Both the position numbers and the translations under genes were made by a program. The notes below the pieces were generated by a model. The model ran no database searches, had not been told where the DNA came from, and saw only the letters and a list, made by a program, of their open reading frames with translations. From assembly GCF_001889545.1 (NCBI RefSeq), contig NZ_CP018194.1, positions 1,276,501 through 1,340,500 on the forward strand: a DNA stretch of 64,000 nucleotides, in the 5' to 3' direction. Shown piece by piece: positions 38,832 to 48,327 of the stretch (within the stretch, counting starts at the first letter, position 1; each line of letters opens with the position of its first letter). The DNA is from Granulibacter bethesdensis (lineage in GTDB: Bacteria > Pseudomonadota > Alphaproteobacteria > Acetobacterales > Acetobacteraceae).

Positions 38832-39740
38832 GTGAGTGTCGATCTCAGAGAGTTGCGCTGGGCTATCACCGCTTCCCGGCATAGAAGTCTTCGGCAGGCG
38901 GCCGAAGCGTTGCACGTTCGTCAGTCGACACTCAGCCGGATGCTGCGAAGTCTCGAGGACCGGCTTGGGGTTGTTCTCTTTGAACGCACAAACGGCGGCA
39001 CGCATCCCACCCCACAGGGACAAGAGTTCCTCGACTCAGCTCGGAGAATCGTCTCCGACATTGAAGAGATCACAATTCGGCTAAAGACCCAGTCTCGCGG
39101 TGAAAGTGGGCGACTAACTATCGGAGTCCATGCGTCACTTTCAGTCGGGAATCTTCGTGCCACGCTGATCGAGCATCATCAACGCTTCCCCGACGTCGTA
39201 ATGCATTTGGTGGACGGATCGAGTGATCACTTGATTTCAGGTCTAGCGAACTGTGAGATCGACATCGCATTTTTGGTAGAGGGACATGCCAAGTGGTCCG
39301 AAAGGTCGCTTAACGTGTGGAGCGAGCGCGTCGTCGTCGCGCTTCCTGAGCAGCACGTTCTGGTCGAACGCGATCCGATCGAATGGAAAGACTTGATGGA
39401 CGCCAAGCTGCTGTTGCCGCAGCGCGGACCGGGCGTCGAACTGGCTGAGTTACTCCTTGCCAAGCTAGGGTTTGCGGAACGCTGTAACATGACGCGTCAT
39501 GACGTGGCGCTTGATCGACTATTGACCCTCGTTGGCGCAGGCTGCGGTGCTCTGCTCGCGCTCGAGGGTGCGACTAGCGTGAGCTATCCTGGAGTGATAT
39601 TTCGTGAAATCTATGATGCCGGTGGGCCGGCACGCGTTGGTTTCCGGGCGCATTGGCGGAAGGAGAGCGGCAATCCATCGCTGAAGAGGTTTCTCGATTT
39701 ACTCTACCAACGCTACCCGGATCTTTCGGGGGCTACGTAA
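38832..39740 (+). CDS. LysR-family transcriptional regulator
   Basis: A 302-residue regulator starting at a GTG (38832) behind GGGAGGGGA. The N-terminal winged helix-turn-helix reads SLRQAAEALHVRQSTLSRML, and the periplasmic-binding-protein-like effector domain follows. Its 3' end overlaps the convergent DUF2274 gene by 28 bases. The target is unknown, with the ferredoxin operon a possibility. Confidence 0.88.
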   Translation: MSVDLRELRWAITASRHRSLRQAAEALHVRQSTLSRMLRSLEDRLGVVLFERTNGGTHPTPQGQEFLDSARRIVSDIEEITIRLKTQSRGESGRLTIGVHASLSVGNLRATLIEHHQRFPDVVMHLVDGSSDHLISGLANCEIDIAFLVEGHAKWSERSLNVWSERVVVALPEQHVLVERDPIEWKDLMDAKLLLPQRGPGVELAELLLAKLGFAERCNMTRHDVALDRLLTLVGAGCGALLALEGATSVSYPGVIFREIYDAGGPARVGFRAHWRKESGNPSLKRFLDLLYQRYPDLSGAT

Positions 39741-39970
39741 GAAACGATCCCATCATGGCTCTTGCGCGCTTTGGTGAACCCACGATCTGAAGCCATGAAT
39801 CGCTCGATCATAGGCACGATCAGCTTTGCCGGTTCTGGCGCCGCTTGCCCGGTAGATCGACCGAGCACTTCGGCGTAGGCGATGAGATCGCGATGAACAC
39901 TGGCGGGGAGTTCGACTGTGACCTTGACCGGCTTGTCGTCTGCGAGCGCACCAAGCTTGAGCTTCGTCAT
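39713..39970 (-). CDS. DUF2274 protein at the end of the trb operon
   Basis: An 85-residue protein (MTKLKLGALADDKPVKVTVE) recognised as the DUF2274 family that regularly follows trbI in this type of element. Function unknown; the fold looks ribbon-helix-helix-like. Its ATG overlaps the trbI stop by 4 bases, placing it last in the trb operon. Confidence 0.82.
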   Translation of the reverse strand: MTKLKLGALADDKPVKVTVELPASVHRDLIAYAEVLGRSTGQAAPEPAKLIVPMIERFMASDRGFTKARKSHDGIVSYVAPERSG

Positions 39971-41169
39971 GGATCGGTTCCTTGCGCATACGGGGTGAGC
40001 ACCAAGTCGCGTGTGACGATGACCCGAACCGGGAACCCTGGGCGGATCGTCAGCGTCGGCTGGATATTGAGCTGGCGCTGAACGATCTGCTGGCCCGTCT
40101 GGCTGATGCTGTTCGAGGCTCCGCTCCGGATAGCCTGCACTAGATCGTTCTCGTCCTGGCTCATGCCCGCCTCGGCGCCAACGCTGAGCAGAGTCGAGAG
40201 GACAGCCGCCTTGAACAGCATGCCCCAATGGTTGTCGACCTCGTCCTCAAAGCCGGCGTAACCCTCGGTGTCTGCCCCAGGCTGACGCTCGAGCACGATC
40301 GAGCTTCCGTCCGGCATGATGATCCGCGTCCACACCAGCAATACACGGCTCTGACCGAAGGCGACGGAGCTGTCGTATTGGCCGATCAGCTTCGCGCCCT
40401 GCGGGATCAGCAGGTATTTGCCGGATGGGCTGTCGTAGACCGCCTCGGTTACCTGAGCGGTGATCTGGCCGGGAAGATCCGAACGAATGCCTGTGATCAG
40501 AGCGGCAGGGATGACCGTGCCGGCCTGCACGACGTAAGGCGAGGCTGCGGTCTCCAGCCGGTCCGGGCTGATCGTGCGCTTGTCGGTCGAAGCATTGAGG
40601 AAGGCGGTTTTGCGGTCCTGCATGTTCTGAGCGGAGCCGGCGTCGACGGGGGGCGTGGCCGCGGGAGCCCCTGAGGTGCCGGACGGGTTCGGAAGCACCT
40701 GGCCGACGGCCGGTGACTGCTGACTTGTCTGCGTGAAGAACCGGCTTACCCGCGCCGCCTCAAGCTCCTGGGCTCTGCGCTGCGCCTCCGGGTCAGGCGT
40801 TGCGCCGGGGGTCACGGTGTTCGGCGCTGCGCCAGCATTGAGAATCGGCTTGCCGAGATCGCCGGGCAGCGGCGGCCCAAGCGGAGGCGCTTGTCGCGGC
40901 AGTCCGGTATAGTCCTTCGGCAGGCCAGCGAGCCCCTCGGCCGAGGGGCGGTTCTGGGTGCTGAGCAGTTCCTGCCCCGACTGGCCCTTGTTGTGGGTCT
41001 GAAGCGCGTAGCCAAGCGCGCCGGCGATGGCGAGCGCGGATACCGCGCCGAGTGTGATCAGCACCTTGCGAGAGAGACGCGTGACGCGGGGCCGTTCGCC
41101 CCTGAGCCGCAGGTCCGGCGACACAACCGGCGTCGGGGCCGGCTGTTGGCCTTCCGGCTCGTCCGTCAT
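39967..41169 (-). CDS. trbI: Conjugal transfer protein TrbI (VirB10-like)
   Basis: A 400-residue inner-to-outer-membrane scaffold protein of the type IV secretion channel. A short cytoplasmic tail precedes one membrane helix (KVLITLGAVSALAIAGALGY, about 34-53). A Pro-rich periplasmic linker and the conserved VirB10 C-terminal domain follow (YVVQAGTVIPAALITGIRSD, IPQGAKLIGQYDS). It overlaps trbG by 4 bases. Confidence 0.93.
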   Translation of the reverse strand: MTDEPEGQQPAPTPVVSPDLRLRGERPRVTRLSRKVLITLGAVSALAIAGALGYALQTHNKGQSGQELLSTQNRPSAEGLAGLPKDYTGLPRQAPPLGPPLPGDLGKPILNAGAAPNTVTPGATPDPEAQRRAQELEAARVSRFFTQTSQQSPAVGQVLPNPSGTSGAPAATPPVDAGSAQNMQDRKTAFLNASTDKRTISPDRLETAASPYVVQAGTVIPAALITGIRSDLPGQITAQVTEAVYDSPSGKYLLIPQGAKLIGQYDSSVAFGQSRVLLVWTRIIMPDGSSIVLERQPGADTEGYAGFEDEVDNHWGMLFKAAVLSTLLSVGAEAGMSQDENDLVQAIRSGASNSISQTGQQIVQRQLNIQPTLTIRPGFPVRVIVTRDLVLTPYAQGTDP

Positions 41170-42239
41170 GACCGCGGCCTTCCATCGGTGCGGACGATGC
41201 GGACGCGGCGCTCGCTGTCCTTGTCGCCGAGCCGAAGCTCCGCGGCGGCAAAGAGGCGGTCGACGACGTAGTAGTTGCCCTTAGCGCGATAGTTCACCAG
41301 CTCGGACCCGCCCGCCGGACCGATCACGAAGAGCGGCGGCATTTCGCCCTGCCGAATCCCCGAAGGGAATTCGATGTAGACCTTCTGCCCGTCATCGAAG
41401 GCGCGCAGCGGCCGCCAGGCCGGGTTGTCGCCCTGAATTGCATAGCGGAAGTTGATGGCGGCGAGATCGACGCCGGAGGCGATCGGCGCCGCCGCCTCGG
41501 CGGCCTGGTTCTGCTGGCGCAGCGCGATGAGCTGATCCTCCGGATACTGCCACGAGACCGAGGCCATGTAGGTCTTCTCGGTCGAGCGCAGCTCAAGCAG
41601 GTAAGTCCGCCGGTCGGTGTTGATGATCAGGTTCGTGACCAGTTCGTGCCGCGTGGGCTTCACGAGGATATGGACCTTCTTGGTCGGCCCCGCGCCGCTC
41701 TCGGTGTCGCCGATGATCCATCGCACGGTATCGCCGGCTGCAACGGGGCCCGTACCCGCGAGCTGCTCGCCCTCTTGCAGGGCGATGTCGGTGATCTCGC
41801 CGGGAGCGGTGTAGGCTTGGTAGAGCGCGCCGGCCGAATAGGGGTAGACCTGCACGGCGTTGATGAAGCCGTTCCGCACCGGCTGGATGCGGGCAGCCGC
41901 ATTGGCCTGATTGACCCGCACGGCAGGATCGGGCGCTTCGGGGACGGGCTTGCCCGTATCGAGGGGCTTCAACTGGCCGGGTAGCGGCAGAGGCTTCGGC
42001 AGCTCGACGATCTTCACCGGCGGCGGCGGATCAACGGTCAGCTTTGCCGGCAAAGCGCTGTCGTAGTTGATGTCCGGCGGAATGAATTTATGCGCGCAGC
42101 CGCCGAGCGCGCTGACCGACATCAGCAAAGCCAGAAGCCCGGCTTTACGGAAAGACGTAATCCCTCTTTCCCAGTTCTGCTGCGAGACTGACAGGCGTGA
42201 AGCCGGACTGCCGGCTTCCAAAGAAATCGGCAGGGTCAT
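41166..42239 (-). CDS. trbG: Conjugal transfer protein TrbG (VirB9-like)
   Basis: A 357-residue VirB9 homologue starting at 42239. The N-terminal hydrophobic segment with a lipobox-like LGGC (about 42-46) suggests a lipoprotein or a secreted protein. The VirB9/CagX domain includes TDIALQEGEQLAGTGPVAAG and later FDDGQKVYIEFP. It forms part of the outer-membrane core complex with TrbI. ATGA overlaps join it to trbF and trbI. Confidence 0.92.
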   Translation of the reverse strand: MTLPISLEAGSPASRLSVSQQNWERGITSFRKAGLLALLMSVSALGGCAHKFIPPDINYDSALPAKLTVDPPPPVKIVELPKPLPLPGQLKPLDTGKPVPEAPDPAVRVNQANAAARIQPVRNGFINAVQVYPYSAGALYQAYTAPGEITDIALQEGEQLAGTGPVAAGDTVRWIIGDTESGAGPTKKVHILVKPTRHELVTNLIINTDRRTYLLELRSTEKTYMASVSWQYPEDQLIALRQQNQAAEAAAPIASGVDLAAINFRYAIQGDNPAWRPLRAFDDGQKVYIEFPSGIRQGEMPPLFVIGPAGGSELVNYRAKGNYYVVDRLFAAAELRLGDKDSERRVRIVRTDGRPRS

Positions 42240-42937
42240 TGTCCCAGCTCCTTCGACCAGTTGATTGCGGTGACGTAGATGCCGAGCGGGTTCTTGCGGA
42301 GCACGTCGGCGGTGGTTGGCGTCTGGATCGCGACGGTGAGGATCGCGGTCCAGCGTGATGTGTCGGCGAGCGCACCGTCCTGGTAGCGGTGCTCGACCCA
42401 CTCGACGCGGAAGCTCGACGGCGACGCGCGGATCACGCTGGAGACGTCGATGGCGATCTGCTGCTTGCCGAGTTTGGCGAACGGGTCGTTGGCGCGGGCA
42501 TAGTCGTTGAGCGCCTGGGAACCGGAGGTGCTGGTGAAGTCGTAGGCGTCGAGCCAGTTCTGCCGCACGATGATGGGATCGGCTGGCAACGAGCGAACCA
42601 GCGACACGAAGTGCGCGAGATACCAGGCGATTTGCGGATCGCTCGGCGTGTAGTCGGGCGCAGCCGCAGCCGCAGCCGCAGCCTGCGCCTGGCCAAGCTT
42701 GTCGACCTGGACCACCCAAGGGACGATGCTGCCATGGGTCGATTGCCAGACGAGGCCGCCGGCGAGGCTCATGGAGAGCGCGAGCGAGCCGAAGGCCATC
42801 AGCCGCCAGTTCTTGGCCTGCACCCGGGCGGAGCCGATACGCTCGTCCCAAGCCTGGGCGGCGCGCTGATAAGGGGTTTCCGGTTCTGGTGTGCGGCCAT
42901 AGCGGACCGACGCGCGGCGGAAGATCGCCATGCTCAT
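42236..42937 (-). CDS. trbF: Conjugal transfer protein TrbF (VirB8-like)
   Basis: A 233-residue VirB8-family protein with one N-terminal membrane helix (LMAFGSLALSMSLAGGLVWQ) and a periplasmic domain ending WTAILTVAIQTPTTADVLRK and GIYVTAINWSKEL. It nucleates the inner-membrane part of the secretion channel. Overlaps of 4 bases exist with both trbL and trbG. Confidence 0.92.
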   Translation of the reverse strand: MSMAIFRRASVRYGRTPEPETPYQRAAQAWDERIGSARVQAKNWRLMAFGSLALSMSLAGGLVWQSTHGSIVPWVVQVDKLGQAQAAAAAAAAPDYTPSDPQIAWYLAHFVSLVRSLPADPIIVRQNWLDAYDFTSTSGSQALNDYARANDPFAKLGKQQIAIDVSSVIRASPSSFRVEWVEHRYQDGALADTSRWTAILTVAIQTPTTADVLRKNPLGIYVTAINWSKELGQ

Positions 42938-44295
42938 TCTCCTCCCGAGAGATCGACGGAATGGCCGTCGCCATGGCTATCGCCGGATCTGAGGGCGTTT
43001 GCAGCCGCCGTCGCGCCGTGATGGAGCGCCTGGTTGCGGCGCATGCGCTGGGCCCAGGCCGGCGGACCGGATTCGGTCGCGCCCGCTCCAGAGGAACTGG
43101 CGCCGGCGGCCTGGCCGCCGCCGACCGTCCCTGGGGTGGAGGAGCCGCCTGTCGCGGCGAAGCTTGATTTGGCACCGGCCGCGAAGCTCTGCTTCACCGA
43201 CCCGGCGGCCTGGCTGGCGGCGCGGCGGAAGGGGGCGGCCGCGCCGGCGCCGGCGGCTCGCCCAACGCCGCCAAGACCGGCGGCGACGCCCGACGCTCCG
43301 GACCTGCCGGCCGATGCGAGGCTGTAGGCCGAGGATGCACCGCCCGCCATTGCCGCGCCGCCGCGCACCGCGGCGGCCGAGCCGGAGGCCGCGGCCATCG
43401 CTCCCCTACCGGCCAGGCCAAGCGCGCCAGCGCCGGCCATCGCCGTGCCGGCGACGGCAAGGCCGGTGCCCACGGCCGCGCCGGCGCCGAGCTGCGGCGC
43501 CCCCGAGACCAGGCCGGTGGCGATGCCCGGACCGAAGATACCGAGGCCGAGAAGCGCGAGGGCGGCAAGCACGACGGAGAGCGCTTGTTCGACCGTCGGC
43601 TGGCCGCCAGCGTAGGTCTGGGTGAACTGTGAGAACAGGCCCGACCCGATGCCGACGATGACGGCGAGCACCATCACCTTGACGCCGGAGGCCACGATGT
43701 TGCCGAGCACCTTTTCAGCCAGGAAGGCAGTCTTGTTGAAGAGCGCGAAGGGAATGAGGACGAAGCCGGCGAGCGTCGTCAGCTTGAACTCGATCAGCGT
43801 GACGAAGAGCTGCACCGCCAGGATGAAGAAGGCGATCAGCACCAGCAGCCAGGACACCATCAGCACCGCGATTTGGACGAAGTTCGCGAAGAAGCTGGTG
43901 AAGCCCATCATCTGGCTCGCCGCGTCGAGCAGCGGCTGGGCGGCATCCAATCCAGTTTGAGCGAGCCGTCCTGGCCGCAAGAAATCGGCCGTCGAGATGG
44001 AGCCGCCGCCGGCCTTCAGGCCGATACCGGCGAAGCTGTTGAAGACGATGGCCGAGAGATTGTTGAAGTTGGTGATGATGAAGGCGAAGAAGCCGATGTA
44101 GAGGGTCTTCTTGACCAAGCGCTGGAGAATGTCCTCGTCGGCGCCCCAGGCCCAGAATAGCCCAGCCAGCGTGATGTCGATGACGATCAAGGTCGACGAG
44201 AGGTATCCGACCTCGCCCTTGATCAGGCCGAAGCCGGAATCGATGTAGGTTGTGAAGGTGTTGAGGAAGGTGTCGATGACGCCGACGTTGTTCAT
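42934..44295 (-). CDS. trbL: Conjugal transfer protein TrbL (VirB6-like)
   Basis: A 453-residue polytopic inner-membrane protein from the ATG at 44295 (MNNVGVIDTFLNTFTTYIDS). About five or six hydrophobic segments occupy residues 25-270, including LVLIAFFILAVQLFVTLIEF. The last 180 residues are Gly/Ala/Ser-rich and low in complexity, as in many TrbL tails. It overlaps trbK by 4 bases. Confidence 0.91.
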   Translation of the reverse strand: MNNVGVIDTFLNTFTTYIDSGFGLIKGEVGYLSSTLIVIDITLAGLFWAWGADEDILQRLVKKTLYIGFFAFIITNFNNLSAIVFNSFAGIGLKAGGGSISTADFLRPGRLAQTGLDAAQPLLDAASQMMGFTSFFANFVQIAVLMVSWLLVLIAFFILAVQLFVTLIEFKLTTLAGFVLIPFALFNKTAFLAEKVLGNIVASGVKVMVLAVIVGIGSGLFSQFTQTYAGGQPTVEQALSVVLAALALLGLGIFGPGIATGLVSGAPQLGAGAAVGTGLAVAGTAMAGAGALGLAGRGAMAAASGSAAAVRGGAAMAGGASSAYSLASAGRSGASGVAAGLGGVGRAAGAGAAAPFRRAASQAAGSVKQSFAAGAKSSFAATGGSSTPGTVGGGQAAGASSSGAGATESGPPAWAQRMRRNQALHHGATAAANALRSGDSHGDGHSVDLSGGE

Positions 44296-44621
44296 CGCGC
44301 ACCTCCCGCCGCATTGGTGGCCGGCGCAGCCGCGCCCGGGTGCGTTTGTGGCGGCAATAGCCGCGCCGGCCGGCCGAAGAAGCGCCGGCGGTTCTCCTCC
44401 CAGACCGCCACGCAGCGCGCGTCTTCGGCGTCCTGCGGTCCGAGCGCGCTGCAGCGACGCAGCTCGGCCGAGAGGTCGTCGGATGCTGGGCTTGGGATGG
44501 GCGGGGGCGTCTCGATGACCGGCGGCGTCGGCCGCAGATGGATCGCGACCAGGCTCACCACCACGACGGCGATCAACAGGATGATCGCAACGATGCGGAA
44601 GGTGTCCAACCGGCCCAGCAT
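44292..44621 (-). CDS. trbK: TrbK-alt-type putative entry-exclusion protein
   Basis: A 109-residue protein with one N-terminal membrane helix (VAIILLIAVVVVSLVAIHL) and a Pro-rich region, then a small Cys-containing domain (ELRRCSALGPQDAEDARCVA). This is the TrbK-alt pattern found between trbJ and trbL in alphaproteobacterial elements. Exclusion activity is inferred from the family name only. Confidence 0.8.
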   Translation of the reverse strand: MLGRLDTFRIVAIILLIAVVVVSLVAIHLRPTPPVIETPPPIPSPASDDLSAELRRCSALGPQDAEDARCVAVWEENRRRFFGRPARLLPPQTHPGAAAPATNAAGGAR

Positions 44622-44630
44622 CGCCGCGCC

Positions 44631-45368
44631 TCAATTGCCGCTAAACATCGTGACGTTGCCGGGCTGGTAGCCGGTGCGCGTCGAGAAGGTCTTGTAGTTC
44701 TGTTGCCCCTGCGCCTCGGCGGCGGCCACGCGCGCCTGCTCCAGCGCGTCGGCCCGGCTCTTGGCCGACAGCACGGCGACCACGTCGGAGAGCTGCTGCG
44801 ATTGTAGCGCCAGGAGCTGGTTGCCGGCCTGCGCCGCTTGCAGCGCGCCCGTCGCGCTCTGGCTGGCCGTGACCAGCGAGGTCATGGTGCTGGAGTTGGT
44901 CGGAATGTTTCCGACGACGCCGGCCTGGACCTTCAGGCTGTCCTCGAAGGCCCCGACGGAGTTCTGCCAGCGCTGCTGTGCGTTGGCGACCATCGTCGTG
45001 GTCGAGCCGGTGCCGGCCGCACTTCCATAGCTGGTCGAATAGGCCGTCTGGATGCGCTGGACATTGAACGAAATGTTCTGCGCCTGGCTGAGCAGCGACT
45101 GGGTCTGGGCGATCGACGACTGAAGTTGGGTCAGCATCGATATCGGCAGGTTGGCCAGATTGCGGGCCTGATTGATCAGGCTCGTCGCCTGATTGTTCAA
45201 CATGGTGATCTGGTTGGTGATCTGCTGTAGCTCGCGCGCCGCCGTCAGCACGTTCTGGCTGAAGTTTGTGGGGTCGTAGACGATCCACTGCGCCGAAGCC
45301 GGCGGCGCGGCGATGCCCAACGACAATGCGACGGCGCTTGCCGCCGCCAAATGGCGCAGCTTGATCAT
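44631..45368 (-). CDS. trbJ: Conjugal transfer protein TrbJ (VirB5-like)
   Basis: A 245-residue secreted protein with a signal peptide (LAAASAVALSLGIAAPPASA) cleaved before QWIVYDPTNF. The mature part is helical with repeated Gln and Asn (ELQQITNQITMLNNQATSLI), as in minor pilus TrbJ/VirB5 proteins. The ATG overlaps the trbE stop by 4 bases, so trbE decay could reduce its translation. Confidence 0.92.
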   Translation of the reverse strand: MIKLRHLAAASAVALSLGIAAPPASAQWIVYDPTNFSQNVLTAARELQQITNQITMLNNQATSLINQARNLANLPISMLTQLQSSIAQTQSLLSQAQNISFNVQRIQTAYSTSYGSAAGTGSTTTMVANAQQRWQNSVGAFEDSLKVQAGVVGNIPTNSSTMTSLVTASQSATGALQAAQAGNQLLALQSQQLSDVVAVLSAKSRADALEQARVAAAEAQGQQNYKTFSTRTGYQPGNVTMFSGN

Positions 45369-47703
45369 GATGGCGTCTCCAGGTTGGTCAGGTCGGGAAT
45401 GAGATCGGCCGCCCACAGAAGCTCGCGATCGGCGAGCCAGGTTGGCGTGAAGGCCTCGCGGCCGTGCTCGGCGAGGACGCGCTCGATCGCGGCGTGGTCC
45501 TGCTTGGAAGATGCGGCGCAGAAGGCCAGCGCGACGGGTCCAAGGCCCAGCTCGAACAGCCGGTTGCCGCGACGGGACTGGCAGTAGTAGTCGCGCTTGG
45601 GCGTCGCCCGGGCGAGGATCTCGATCTGGCGATCGTTGAGACCGAAGCGCCGATAGATCGCCGTGATCTGCGGCTCGATCGCCCGCTCGTTCGGCAGGAA
45701 AATGCGTGTCGGGCAGCTCTCGACGATCGCGGGCGCGATGTTGCTGCCGTCGATGTCGGAGAGCGATTGTGTGGCGAAGACGACGGACGCGTTCTTTTTG
45801 CGCAGCGTCTTCAGCCATTCGCGCAGTTGCTGCGCGAACGCGGGATCATCGAGGACCAGCCAGCCCTCGTCGATGATGAGCAAGGTAGGGCGGCCATCGA
45901 GCCGGCCCTCGATGCGGTGAAACAGATAGGTCAGCACGGCGGGCGCCGCGCCGGCGCCGATCAGGCCCTCGGTCTCAAACGCCTGGACCGAGGCGGAGCC
46001 GAGCTGCTCGGCCTCGGCGTCGAGCAGCCGGCCCGATGGTCCCCCGACGCAATAAGGCTGGAGCGCCTGCTTCAGCGCGGTGGATTGTAGAAGGACCGCA
46101 AGGCCGGTGATGGTGCGCTCGCCGACCGGTGAGGACGCGAGCGACGTCAGCGCCGACCAGACGTGTTCCTTGGCGGTCGGGTCGATGGTGACGCCTTCCT
46201 TGGCAAGGATCGCCGTCACCCATTCCGCCGCCCACGCGCGCTCTGCCTGATCATCGATCCGAGCGAGCGGCTGAAGGGAGACGGAATGCTCCGATCCCGC
46301 CGAGAGGCTGCCGCCGAGATCGTGCCAGTCTCCGCCCATCGCGAGGGCGGCGGTGCGGATCGAGCCGCCGAAATCGAAGGCGAAGATCTGGTTGTCGCGG
46401 TAGCGGCGGAACTGCATCGCCATCAGAGACAGGAGGACCGACTTGCCGGCGCCTGGAAATGCTCATCGCGCGCGGGGCCGGCCCAGACCGCCGAGAGCGG
46501 GATCATGTGCGCGAGGTTCAGCGTGGAGACCGGCGGCTGGCGGACGTTGGCGTAGGCGTGGCCGGGGATCGAGCCGAGCCACGCCTCCAGCGCATTCACC
46601 CCTTCCGGCATGCAGGTGAAGTCGCGGCCCTGGATCACCTTCTCGACAAGGCGGAGCTTCTCGGAGGCGAGGCCGGGGTCCTCATCCCAGACCGTCACCG
46701 TGGCGGTGACATAGGCCTGCCCGACATCGTCGGTGCCGAGTTCCTGCAGCGCCATGTCGGCGTCGGCGGCCTTATTGGCGGCGTCGCTATCGACCAGCGT
46801 CGACGCCTCGTTGGTCATCACCTCCTTGACGATGGCGGCGATGGATTTGCGCTTGGCGAACCACTGCCGCCGGATCTTGGTCAGCAGCTTCACCGCCTCG
46901 GTCTTGTCCAGGAGGATCGCGCGGGTGGACCAGCGATACGGGAAGGCGAGCCGGTTCAGCTCGTCGAGGATGCCGGGATGGGTCGCGGTCGGAAATCCGA
47001 CTACGGTCAGGGTCCGCAGATGATGGGCGCCAAGCCTGGGCTCCAGGCCGCCGGCAAGCGGCTCGTCGGCGAGGAGCGCATCGAGGTGCATCGGCGTCTC
47101 GGGGACGCGGACGCGCTGCTGGCGGGTCGAGATGGTCGAGTGCAGGTAGGTCAGCGTGTCGCCGTCATCGAGCCACGCGACCTCGGGCATGAAGCCCTCG
47201 ACCAGTTACAGGACGCGGTTGGTGCGATCGACGAAGCCGCGCAGCAGCTCCCAGGGGTCGACCCCGCTCTGCGAGCGGCCTTCGTAAAGGAAGCCCTCGA
47301 TCCGGGACGCGTCCTCGGCCGGCGGCAGCCACACGAAGGTGAGGAAATAGCGGCTCTCGAAATGCGCGCCGGCCTCCTCGAAAGCGTCCTGCCGTTCGAG
47401 ATCGACCAGCGCCGAGGCCGGATCGGGAAAAAGCGAGTGCGGATAGGTCTGGGCGGCGATCCGCTGCGCCTCGACGAAGATCGCCCAGCCCGAGCCAAGA
47501 CGGCGCAACGCATTGTTGAGGCGGGCGGTGACGCCGACCAGCTCGGCTGGCGTAGCGCTATCGAGGTCCGGCCCACGGAAGCGGGCCGTGCGCTGGAAGG
47601 AGCCGTCCTTGTTGAGAACGACGCCTTCTTCGACCAGGGCGGCCCAGGGTAGGAAGTCGGCGAGACCGGCGGGGCGGTTGCGGTATTCGGCGAGGTTCAG
47701 CAT
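45365..47703 (-). pseudogene. trbE: trbE (VirB4-like ATPase), broken by a stop codon and a deletion
   Basis: TrbE powers pilus assembly and normally has about 800 residues in one frame. Here it is in three pieces. The N-part (47206-47703, MLNLAEYRNRPAGLADFLPW) ends at a TAA where NRVL and LVEGFMPEVAWL should be joined by one codon; a CAA-to-TAA change explains it. The middle part continues to about 46460. There GPARDEH is followed out of frame by GAGKSVLLSL, so about 35 residues including the start of the Walker A region are missing. The C-part (45365 to about 46460) keeps Walker B and later motifs. Confidence 0.9.
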
Positions 47704-47710
47704 CGCCGCC

Positions 47711-47986
47711 TCACACGCCCAGATGTGCGGGATAACGGAGGTGCCGACGGACCACGTCGACGAACAGTGGGTCGCGCTTGGCGGCCCAGACCGCCGCCAT
47801 GTGGCCGACCGCCCAGAGCAGCGCGCCGGGGATCCACAAGCGAAGGCCGAGTGCGATCGCCGCCGCGATCGTGCCGTTGGCGATCGCCACCGTCCGCGGC
47901 GCACCGCCCATCAGGATGGGATCGGTGAGCGCGCGGTGAACCGGGGCGAAGAAGCCGGGCACATCGGGATCGACGATCGCGGCCAT
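47711..47986 (-). CDS. trbD: Conjugal transfer protein TrbD (VirB3-like)
   Basis: A 91-residue inner-membrane protein, MAAIVDPDVPGFFAPVHRAL, with hydrophobic stretches at about 30-65 (VAIANGTIAAAIALGLRLW). This is the usual length and pattern of TrbD. The ATG shares its first base with the trbC stop, and trbE follows after 7 bases. Confidence 0.9.
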   Translation of the reverse strand: MAAIVDPDVPGFFAPVHRALTDPILMGGAPRTVAIANGTIAAAIALGLRLWIPGALLWAVGHMAAVWAAKRDPLFVDVVRRHLRYPAHLGV

Positions 47987-48327
47987 CAGACCAGCGCCCC
48001 GCCGGAAAAGCTGAAGAAGGTCAGGAAGAAGCTCGACGCCGCGAAGGCGATCGACAGGCCGAAGACGATCTGGATCAACCGACGAAAGCCGCCCGACGTG
48101 TCGCCGAAGGCGAGCGTCAGGCCGGTCACCGTGATGATGATCACCGAGATGATCTTGGCGACGGGACCCTGCACCGACTCCAGGATGGAGTTGAGCGGCG
48201 TCTCCCAGGGCATGGAGGAGCCGGAAGCGTAGGCCGCCGGTGCGAACGCCAGCGAAAGCGCGGCGAAGGTGGCGACGTCGAGGGCGCGCCGGTGCATCCG
48301 GCGGGCGGTGGCGAGAACGCGGATCAT
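47986..48327 (-). CDS. trbC: Conjugal transfer pilin TrbC (VirB2-like)
   Basis: A 113-residue prepilin. A signal-like N-terminus (FAALSLAFAPAAYASGSSMP) precedes two hydrophobic helices (KIISVIIITVTGLTLAFG and IVFGLSIAFAASSFFLTFF), the TrbC/VirB2 pattern. It overlaps trbB by 4 bases. Confidence 0.92.
   Translation of the reverse strand: MIRVLATARRMHRRALDVATFAALSLAFAPAAYASGSSMPWETPLNSILESVQGPVAKIISVIIITVTGLTLAFGDTSGGFRRLIQIVFGLSIAFAASSFFLTFFSFSGGALV

Noticed and set aside
43000-43625. Arg-rich plus-strand frame opposite the trbL tail
   Set aside because: It is the antisense of the Gly/Ala-rich TrbL C-terminus and has the composition expected from high-GC shadow frames.
46423-47208. Programmed frameshift or readthrough to restore TrbE
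   Set aside because: The TAA and the frame change are separate, and about 35 conserved residues are physically missing, so recoding cannot restore the ATPase.
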